Positions 1 through 4,963 of a DNA stretch of 6,501 nucleotides are shown in pieces. The notes beneath the pieces were generated by a model. That model saw nothing but the letters and a program-made list of their open reading frames with translations. It was not told where the DNA came from and did no database searches. Numbering within the stretch: position 1 is the stretch's first letter; the number at the start of each line of letters is the position of its first letter. The position numbers were made by a program, and so were the translations under genes. Source of the DNA: Solirubrobacterales bacterium (GTDB taxonomy: Bacteria > Actinomycetota > Thermoleophilia > Solirubrobacterales > Solirubrobacteraceae); assembly GCA_003157595.1 (NCBI GenBank), contig PMKB01000176.1, forward strand, positions 1 through 6,501, read 5' to 3'.

Positions 1-55
1 CGGCCGGCCCCGGGTTGCCCCGGGAGCCGCCGTCGACGTGGACGACGACCTTCAC
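1..55 (-). CDS. RNase HI-family protein, N-terminal fragment (cut by left window edge)
   Basis: Only the first 18 codons are inside the window. Reading down from a GTG at 55-53 gives MKVVVHVDGGSRGNPGPA. The segment DGGSRGNPGPA is the characteristic first strand and turn of RNase HI: D8 would be the first metal-binding catalytic aspartate, and the Gly/Ser/Asn/Pro turn after it is typical of the family. RNase HI cuts the RNA strand of RNA:DNA hybrids in the cytoplasm. The GTG shares four bases (GTGA) with the TGA of the upstream 81-aa gene, and no good Shine-Dalgarno sequence precedes it, so translation is probably coupled. In actinobacteria this domain occurs alone or fused to a C-terminal phosphatase domain; the fragment cannot tell which. 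The family call is fairly firm despite the short length, because the motif is distinctive and sits exactly at the start of a well-placed frame. Confidence 0.82.
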   Translation of the reverse strand, partial: MKVVVHVDGGSRGNPGPA

Positions 56-297
56 GCCGCGGTGATCAGCGATCCTTCGCCGTGCAGCGGGGCGAAATCC
101 CCGGCGGCGCGGCGGCGACGTCGATCACGAAGCTCGCGCTGCTGACGCACTTCGGCGTCGGCGGCAGCGCGTCGCGCCCGGCGCTCGCCCTGGCGGCGGT
201 CGACGATCACCTCGACGTCGGCCTGCTCGGCGTAGTGCGCTGAGAGCCGATCGAACAGCTGATCCTCGAGTTCGCGCGGAACGACTGAGTAAATCAT
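52..297 (-). CDS. small, strongly basic hypothetical protein (81 aa) with a DRRQGERR motif
   Basis: I do not recognise a named family. From the ATG at 297 the protein is 81 residues. An N-terminal part with alternating hydrophobic residues (IYSVVPRELEDQLFDRL, then a short run ending in VEVIVDRR at 28-35) looks like a small alpha/beta fold. A basic section, RRQGERRARR (34-43), and a second Arg cluster follow. Similar VIVDRRxGERR tails occur, as I recall, on small uncharacterised bacterial proteins. The Arg-rich part could bind nucleic acid, but that is inference. There is no signal peptide, membrane segment or cysteine pair. A TTG at 324 would extend it by nine residues and overlap the upstream gene; the ATG at 297, 10 bases after that gene's stop, is preferred, although neither start has a clear ribosome binding site. 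Its TGA overlaps the GTG of the RNase HI gene, suggesting coupled expression. Confidence 0.68.
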   Translation of the reverse strand: MIYSVVPRELEDQLFDRLSAHYAEQADVEVIVDRRQGERRARRAAADAEVRQQRELRDRRRRRAAGDFAPLHGEGSLITAA

Positions 298-307
298 GCC
301 GACCAGC

Positions 308-934
308 TTACACTGCCAGCGCAAGGCGGCCGTCGGGATCGGCAGCGGCGTTGGCCTCCGGAAGGTCTCCCTCCAGCTCGGTCAGCTCGTAACCCTGGGC
401 ACGCCGGTGCACGATGTCGCCCTCCAGGTCAGCTTCGAAGCGATACCAGCACAGCTCCCAGGCGACCAGGATCTCGACCAGCACCTCGCCGTTCACGGGC
501 CCGACGTGCACGTAGGGCGCACCGAGCGAGCGGATCACGCCGAACAGCGTCTTGCAGTGCTCGCTGGCGTTGAACAGCGTCACCGCGCGAGCAAGCTGGC
601 CGCGCTGGTCGGCGGGCACGGCGCGCACGTGGCGCTCGGCGCCCGCCACCTCGACGCGGTCCGTCGCGCCCAGGCCGTGGCTGTCCTCCAGGCGCGCGCG
701 CAGTCGCCCGACGAGCGAGCGCGCTCGCACCGTGCGAGTCGCCAGTGCGTCGGCGACGGGTGCCCCCTCGCGGACCCAGCCCTCACCGAGCGCCCGCGCG
801 GTGCACAGCTCGCAGACGGTGCGGAGCTCGGTGCCGCTGCGGAAGGCCGTCGCGTGCTCGCCACGCAGCAGCGAGCGCCCGCAGACCTCGCACGCGACCG
901 GCTGTTGGCTCGTTTGCAGCTGGCGCGTCGCCAT
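308..934 (-). CDS. hypothetical protein with N-terminal CxxC...CxxC zinc-finger-like motif (208 aa)
   Basis: Function not recognised. The N-terminus carries two cysteine pairs, CEVC (15-18) and CELC (41-44), 22 residues apart. The first is followed by GR and the second sits at the start of a likely helix, as in treble-clef or zinc-ribbon knuckles, so it probably binds one zinc ion. Residues about 60-95 are Arg/Ala-rich and probably helical. The C-terminal half (about 100-190) looks like a second folded domain, with the aromatic stretch LVAWELCWYRFEADL at 156-170 and GYELTEL at 181-187. There is no signal peptide or membrane helix. The start is the ATG at 934 rather than the GTG at 943, because AAGGTGG ends five to six bases before it. 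The gene lies 48 bases after the EF-G-like gene, with a hairpin between, and 10 bases before the small basic gene. A nucleic-acid or ribosome link is only a guess from zinc finger plus neighbours. Confidence 0.8.
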   Translation of the reverse strand: MATRQLQTSQQPVACEVCGRSLLRGEHATAFRSGTELRTVCELCTARALGEGWVREGAPVADALATRTVRARSLVGRLRARLEDSHGLGATDRVEVAGAERHVRAVPADQRGQLARAVTLFNASEHCKTLFGVIRSLGAPYVHVGPVNGEVLVEILVAWELCWYRFEADLEGDIVHRRAQGYELTELEGDLPEANAAADPDGRLALAV

Positions 935-938
935 CGCG

Positions 939-946
939 CCCACCTT
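939..946 (-). promoter_or_regulatory. ribosome binding site of the zinc-finger-like protein gene
   Basis: On the minus strand AAGGTGGG lies about five bases before the ATG at 934. It decides in favour of that ATG over the in-frame GTG at 943, which lies inside the Shine-Dalgarno sequence itself. Confidence 0.6.
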
Positions 947-965
947 AGCGCAGCACGCTGCCCAC

Positions 966-984
966 GACCGCCGAGCCGGCGGTC
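966..984 (-). terminator. 7-bp perfect hairpin at the end of the EF-G-like gene
   Basis: The minus strand reads GACCGCC, a five-base loop GGCTC, then GGCGGTC: a perfect 7-bp GC-rich stem beginning inside the TGA stop codon of the EF-G-like gene. No T-run follows, so it is not a canonical intrinsic terminator. It could be a weak or U-less terminator of the kind proposed for high-GC actinobacteria, or a 3'-end stabilising or processing structure between the EF-G-like gene and the three genes after it. In such GC-rich DNA some chance stems are expected, but a perfect one at exactly a gene end is suggestive. Confidence 0.42.
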
Positions 985-3049
985 ACGCGCGCACTGGTTC
1001 CTGCGCCGCGGCGCCCAGCACCTTTGCCACGAGATGGCCCGGTACCTCCTCGTAGCGCAGGAACTCCATCGTGTAGTCGCCCTGACCACCGGTGATCGAC
1101 CGCAGATCTGGTGCGTAGGCGAGCAACTCCGCCATCGGCAGCTCAGCCTTGATCTCAGTGATGGCGCCGTTGGGCTCCATACCCTGCGGGCGTCCTCGGC
1201 GCGAGTTCAGATCGCCGATCACGTCCCCGACCGTGTCCTCGGGTACGGCGATCGTGACCATCATGATCGGCTCCAGCAGGACCGGATTGGCCTGCTCGAG
1301 GGCTTGCTTCGCCTGGGTAACACCTGTCTCCTTGAAGGCGAGCTCGGAGGAGTCGACACTGTGAAAGGACCCGTCGAACAGCGTCACGCGCACGTCCTTG
1401 ACCGGATACCCGGCCAGTACGCCGTGCTCCATCGCCTCGCGAACGCCCTTCTCGACCGCCGGGATGAACGAGTTCGGGATCGCGCCGCCCTTGATGCGGT
1501 CGACGAACTCGAAGCCGCCGCCCGGCTCGAGCGGTGCGATCTCGATGTGGCAGTCACCAAACTGGCCGCGCCCGCCGGACTGCTTCTTGTGGCGCCCGTG
1601 CGCCTTCGCCCCGGCGCGAATTGTCTCCTGATAGGGCACACGCGGCGGCTTCAGCGTGACCTCGGCGCCGAAGCGCGAGCGCAGGCGATCGACGATCACC
1701 TCTACGTGGATCTGCGAGAGCCCGGCGACGATCTGCTGGCCCGTCTGCGCGTCGCGATGCAGATCGATCGTCGGATCCTCCTCCTGGAGCCGGCGCAGCG
1801 ACGTGAAGACCTTGTCCTCATCGCCCTTTGTCTTCGGCTCGATCGCGAACGCCATGACCGGCGCCGGCAGCCGCTCGGTTGGCATCCGGATCGGCTCGTC
1901 GCGCGCCGCGAGCCAGTCGCCGGCGCGCGTGTCCTTCAGCTTCGCGACGCCGCCGATGTCGCCCGGCCCGAAGGAATCGGCGGTCGTGGTGCCCTTGCCG
2001 GCGAAGACGATCAGCTGGCCGATCCGCTCCTTGGAGTGCGACCGCGTGTTGGCCAGTTGGGTGTCGTGGGCCAGCGTTCCCTGATATACGCGCAGCAGGT
2101 TGATGCGCCCGGCGAACGGGTCCGCGCGGGTCTTGAAGACGTAGGCGAACAGCTCGCGATCCGCGAGCGGCTCGAGCGTGACCTCGTCGGTCTCGAAGGC
2201 GCCGTGCTCGACGGGCGACGGAAGGTCCTCGACGATCGCCTCGAGCAGCCGGTTGGTGCCCAGGTTGCGTGTGGCGACGCCGCACACGACGGGAAAGATC
2301 GAGCCATGGTTGGTCCCGCGCTTGAGCGCGTCGACGATCTCCTCGTGGGAGATCTCGGCACCCTCGAGGTAGCGCTCCATCAGCTCGTCAGAGACCTCGG
2401 CGACCTCGTCGAGCAGCTTCTCGCGGTACTCCTGGGCGCGCGCGCTCTCCTGCTCGGGGATCTCGATCTCGGTGGCGTTGCCACGGCCGGAACCCTCGTA
2501 GCGGTACGCGCGCATGTCGACGAGGTCGACCACGCCGTTGCACGACTGCTCGCTGCCGATCGGGATCTCGGTTGCCACGACGTGCGGGCCGAAGGCGGAC
2601 TTGAGCGATTCGAGCGTGCGGTAGAAGTCGGCACGCTCGCGGTCGAGCATGTTGACGAACAGCATCCGGGCGATGTCGCGCTCGGCAGCGACCTTCCACA
2701 GCCTCCGGGTCGTGACCTCGGCGCCCATCACCGCGTTGATCACGAAGATCGCCGACTCGGACACGCGCAGGGCGCCCAGCGCGTCGGCGATGAAGCTCGG
2801 CTCCCCCGGCGTGTCGAGCAGATTGATCTTGCGGCCCGCCCACTCGAACGAACTGAGTGTCATCGAGATCGACATCTGGCGGGCCTGCTCGTCGGCCTCG
2901 ACGTCGGACGCGGTCGTGCCGTCGCTGACCGAGCCCAGGCGTGCGAGCACGCCGCCCTCGAACAGCAGGGCCTCGTGCAACGAGGTCTTGCCGGTGCCGC
3001 GATGGCCGACGAGGGCCACATTGCGAATCGCTTCCGCGCTGTAAGCCAT
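983..3049 (-). CDS. elongation factor G-like translational GTPase (EF-G2 / FusA2 type), 688 aa
   Basis: It has the full five-domain EF-G architecture. The G domain (about 1-285) has an intact P-loop GHRGTGKT (15-22), a switch I region with Ser60 where EF-G has the Mg-binding Thr, G3 as DTPGE (79-83) instead of DTPGH, and G4 as NMLD (133-136) instead of NKxD. Domain II lies around 293-385, domain III around 393-470, domain IV around 471-590 (with KKQSGGRGQFGD at 488-499 and the tip His563 in SFHSVDSSE) and domain V around 591-675. EF-G drives tRNA-mRNA translocation. The loss of the G3 histidine and the KKQ-GG-GQ-GD signature match the EF-G2 paralogues known from Thermus and mycobacteria better than the main EF-G, so this is probably a second, specialised factor; the main fusA normally sits with rpsL/rpsG/tuf, which are absent here. 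The start at 3049 is chosen over an ATG at 3082, which lies upstream of a strong Shine-Dalgarno. The exact role of EF-G2 is unsettled. Confidence 0.93.
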   Translation of the reverse strand: MAYSAEAIRNVALVGHRGTGKTSLHEALLFEGGVLARLGSVSDGTTASDVEADEQARQMSISMTLSSFEWAGRKINLLDTPGEPSFIADALGALRVSESAIFVINAVMGAEVTTRRLWKVAAERDIARMLFVNMLDRERADFYRTLESLKSAFGPHVVATEIPIGSEQSCNGVVDLVDMRAYRYEGSGRGNATEIEIPEQESARAQEYREKLLDEVAEVSDELMERYLEGAEISHEEIVDALKRGTNHGSIFPVVCGVATRNLGTNRLLEAIVEDLPSPVEHGAFETDEVTLEPLADRELFAYVFKTRADPFAGRINLLRVYQGTLAHDTQLANTRSHSKERIGQLIVFAGKGTTTADSFGPGDIGGVAKLKDTRAGDWLAARDEPIRMPTERLPAPVMAFAIEPKTKGDEDKVFTSLRRLQEEDPTIDLHRDAQTGQQIVAGLSQIHVEVIVDRLRSRFGAEVTLKPPRVPYQETIRAGAKAHGRHKKQSGGRGQFGDCHIEIAPLEPGGGFEFVDRIKGGAIPNSFIPAVEKGVREAMEHGVLAGYPVKDVRVTLFDGSFHSVDSSELAFKETGVTQAKQALEQANPVLLEPIMMVTIAVPEDTVGDVIGDLNSRRGRPQGMEPNGAITEIKAELPMAELLAYAPDLRSITGGQGDYTMEFLRYEEVPGHLVAKVLGAAAQEPVRA

Positions 3050-3054
3050 GCGAT

Positions 3055-3067
3055 CTCTCCTCTCCTT
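3055..3067 (-). promoter_or_regulatory. strong purine-rich ribosome binding site of the EF-G-like gene
   Basis: The minus strand reads AAGGAGAGGAGAG, two overlapping Shine-Dalgarno cores, ending five bases before the ATG at 3049. It fixes that ATG as the start and makes the in-frame ATG at 3082, which lies upstream of this element, unlikely. It is the best ribosome binding site in the window, suggesting efficient translation. Confidence 0.75.
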
Positions 3068-3112
3068 CGGGGAGCTCAACATAGCGCGAACGCGCCTTGG
3101 CAGACGGGCGGA

Positions 3113-3889
3113 TCAGCGAGCCGTTGTGAGGTGCGAGCGCAGTCCGAGCACAGCCTTGGTGTGCAGCTGTGAGACGCGTGACTCGGTCACGCGCAGAACC
3201 TCGCCGATCTCGCGCAGGGTGAGGTTCTCGTAGTAGTAGAGCGCGATCACCAGCTTCTCCCGCTCGGGGAGCCGTTCCAGCGCCTCGGCGATCCGGTCGC
3301 GCAACTCGTTCTGCTCGACGATGCGCTCGGGGTTCGGAGCGTTGGCGTCGCTCAGCGTATCGAGCAGCGACATGCTGTCGCCGCTGGAATCTGACGGGCT
3401 CCACAGCTCGTCGAGCGCCCTGATCGAGGAGTTGGCGATCTGCAGCAACGCGCCGCGAAACTCCTCGACGCTCATCTCCATCTCGCCCGCGAGCTCCTCT
3501 TCGGTCGGCACGCGCTGCAGCTTGGCCTCGAGCTTGACGTTCGCGCGCTCGATCTGTCGTGCACGCGCGCGGACCGAGCGTGGCACCCAGTCGAGCGCCC
3601 GCAGCTCATCGAGGATCGCGCCCTTGATGCGGGTGATCGCGTAGGTCTCAAAGCGAATCTCGCGGCTGAGATCGAAGCGCTCGATCGCGGCTATGAGGCC
3701 GCCGAGGCCGTAGGAGATCAGGTCCGCCTCGTCGACATGCGCCGGAAGTCCCGCGCCCATCCGGCCGGCCACGTACTTGACCAACGGCGAATAGGCCACG
3801 ACCAGCCGATCGCGCGCCTTCTGATCGTTGGACGTCTTGTAGCGCCGCCACAGATCACGGAGCTCGACCGCTTTTACGTTCGTCTGCAC
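3113..3889 (-). CDS. whiG/fliA-like: RNA polymerase sigma factor of the sigma-28 (WhiG/FliA) family, 258 aa
   Basis: The protein directs RNA polymerase to a special promoter class: flagellar/chemotaxis genes (FliA) or early sporulation genes (WhiG in Streptomyces). Region 2 spans about 25-107 with the family hallmarks DLISYGLGGLIAAIERFD (56-73) and, in 2.3-2.4, FETYAITRIKGAILDELRAL (80-99) followed by DWVPRSVR. Region 3 covers about 108-160. A less conserved Ser/Asp-rich linker (164-186) precedes region 4 at about 198-252, whose helix-turn-helix is LTLREIGEVLRVTESRVSQL (223-242). The length is usual for the family. The start is a GTG at 3889 with GGGAG (3898-3894) four bases upstream. It follows the recombinase gene by 31 bases, so the two are probably cotranscribed. 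No anti-sigma FlgM/RsiG-like gene or flagellar gene is visible, so sequence alone cannot decide between a motility and a developmental role. Confidence 0.93.
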   Translation of the reverse strand: MQTNVKAVELRDLWRRYKTSNDQKARDRLVVAYSPLVKYVAGRMGAGLPAHVDEADLISYGLGGLIAAIERFDLSREIRFETYAITRIKGAILDELRALDWVPRSVRARARQIERANVKLEAKLQRVPTEEELAGEMEMSVEEFRGALLQIANSSIRALDELWSPSDSSGDSMSLLDTLSDANAPNPERIVEQNELRDRIAEALERLPEREKLVIALYYYENLTLREIGEVLRVTESRVSQLHTKAVLGLRSHLTTAR

Positions 3890-3920
3890 AGGACTCCCGG
3901 GATCCGGCTGACCGAGCCAG

Positions 3921-4844
3921 CTACGCTCGCGGATGACTGCTTGCGTAGGCGCGCTTCAGCCGCGCAGACTCTACTTGAGTGTAGACCTGTGTCGTCGAAA
4001 TGCTCGAATGGCCCAACAGTTCCTGAATCGCGCGCAGGTCGGCGCCGCCGTTGAGTAGATGTGTCGCGAAGGAGTGCCGAAGCGCGTGCGGATGCACGGC
4101 GCCGCCCAAGCCGGCCCGCGCCGACCAGATTCGCAGCCGGCGTCGTACATCCGAGGTCGACAGCGGCCGGCCCGACTTGGATAGCAGCAGCGCACGCTGA
4201 TCGTCGTGCATGAGCGCCGGCCGTGCGCGCTCGAGGTAGCGCGTCAACGCACGCAGGGCCGGCTCGCCCACCGGCACCAGACGCGTTTTCGAGCCCTTGC
4301 CCTCGATCCGCACCCGCTCGGCGTCGAAGTCGACCGAGTCGGTCGTCAGCGTCACGAGCTCCTCGGCGCGCAGGCCGCAGGCGTAGGCGAGTTCCAGCAT
4401 TGCGCGGTCGCGCAGCTCGAGCGGCGTGCTCAGCGGAATCCCGTCGAGCAGTTGGGCAAGCTCCTCGGGACGCAGCACGTGCGGCAGCGAGCGCGGACGC
4501 TTCGGCAACGTCAACAGTTCGGCGGGGTTGGATGCGATGAGACCGTGTTCGCGGAGCATCCGGTAGAACGAGCGCAGCGAGGCCACGTTGCGCGCCAGCG
4601 AACTCGGGCTCAACCCTCCCTGGGACAGCGCCGCGGCGTAGCGGCGCAACACTCGCGAGTCCACCGCGACGGGCTCGAGGCCGCGCCCCGCGCACCACTG
4701 CGCAAAGCGAGCGAGGTCGCCCCCGTAGGCGCGCCGTGTCTTCTCCGCCGCCGCGCGAACGCGCAGGTCGGCGTCGAAGTCGCGCAGCGCCGCGGGCCAG
4801 CGTCCCACTGGCGCGGCGCGCTGATCTGTAGCTGCGATCGTCAC
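3921..4844 (-). CDS. xerD: tyrosine recombinase, XerD-like (chromosome dimer resolution), 307 aa
   Basis: Xer recombinases resolve chromosome dimers at the dif site near the terminus. The SAM-like DNA-binding N-terminal domain (about 20-110; KTRRAYGGDLARFAQWC) is followed by the catalytic domain. All catalytic residues are present with XerD-like spacing: Arg159 (GLRAEE), Lys183 (GKGSKTR), His253 and Arg256 (HALRH), His279 (LGHSS) and nucleophile Tyr288 (TTQVYT). The C-terminus ends in HPRA, as in typical XerD. The length fits the family (about 300). The GTG at 4844 is preferred; an upstream TTG at 4895 would give 324 residues and GTG 4808 would give 295, and none has a strong Shine-Dalgarno, so the start is uncertain. 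The conserved core and intact active site argue for the housekeeping Xer rather than a phage integrase; no att-like repeats or other mobile genes flank it. Its stop is 31 bases before the sigma factor gene. Confidence 0.92.
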   Translation of the reverse strand: MTIAATDQRAAPVGRWPAALRDFDADLRVRAAAEKTRRAYGGDLARFAQWCAGRGLEPVAVDSRVLRRYAAALSQGGLSPSSLARNVASLRSFYRMLREHGLIASNPAELLTLPKRPRSLPHVLRPEELAQLLDGIPLSTPLELRDRAMLELAYACGLRAEELVTLTTDSVDFDAERVRIEGKGSKTRLVPVGEPALRALTRYLERARPALMHDDQRALLLSKSGRPLSTSDVRRRLRIWSARAGLGGAVHPHALRHSFATHLLNGGADLRAIQELLGHSSISTTQVYTQVESARLKRAYASSHPRA

Positions 4845-4912
4845 GATTTGTCCGTTGTTCGCCGCAAGCGCCCGGCGACCTTCCGCACGGCGCAATCCGC
4901 GGACCGTACCGA

Positions 4913-4941
4913 GCGCGCGCGTCGGGCAGGCCGGCGCGCGC
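4913..4941 (-). other. GC-rich hairpin in the ilvD-xerD gap
   Basis: The minus strand has two GCGCGCGC arms (4941-4934 and 4920-4913) around a 13-base interior whose CGG and CCG can pair further, giving an 8+3-bp stem with a two-base bulge. It lies 22 bases beyond the ilvD stop and about 70 bases before the recombinase start. There is no T-run. It may be a transcription end or RNA-stability element for ilvD, but alternating GC tracts form self-complementary arms by chance in such DNA. The rest of this 119-base gap shows no convincing -10/-35 pair. Confidence 0.28.
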
Positions 4942-4963
4942 GAGCGGCGGCTGCGAGCGCTAT

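Noticed and set aside
1317..1333. Suspected frameshift in EF-G domain IV, where residues after SSELAFK (ETGVTQAKQALEQA) diverge from the usual sequence
   Set aside because: The segment has the same length as in canonical EF-G and the other frames do not restore the consensus, so it is natural divergence.
3081..3101. Short GC hairpin (GCGC-GTTC-GCGC, minus strand) between the sigma factor and EF-G-like genes
   Set aside because: Only four base pairs with no T-run; expected by chance in this base composition.
3050..3112. Possible -10 box (TATGTT at about 3084-3079, minus strand) upstream of the EF-G-like gene
   Set aside because: No acceptable -35 hexamer at 16-18 bases upstream. A TAnnnT match alone is weak, so I do not call a promoter.
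296..3172. Very long plus-strand open frame (958 codons) opposite the EF-G-like and zinc-finger-like genes
   Set aside because: It mirrors minus-strand genes with clear motifs. Its translation is Arg/Leu/Asp/Val-rich without recognisable domains, as expected for an antisense frame in high-GC DNA where stops are rare.
2388..3404. Minus-strand open frame of 338 codons spanning the sigma-EF-G junction in another frame
   Set aside because: Arg/Ala-rich shadow frame overlapping two genes with strong family motifs and no matching start signal.
3921..4844. Tyrosine recombinase as a phage or integrative-element integrase
   Set aside because: XerD-like spacing, the HPRA C-terminus, housekeeping neighbours on both sides, and no tRNA, direct repeats or cargo genes favour the housekeeping Xer.
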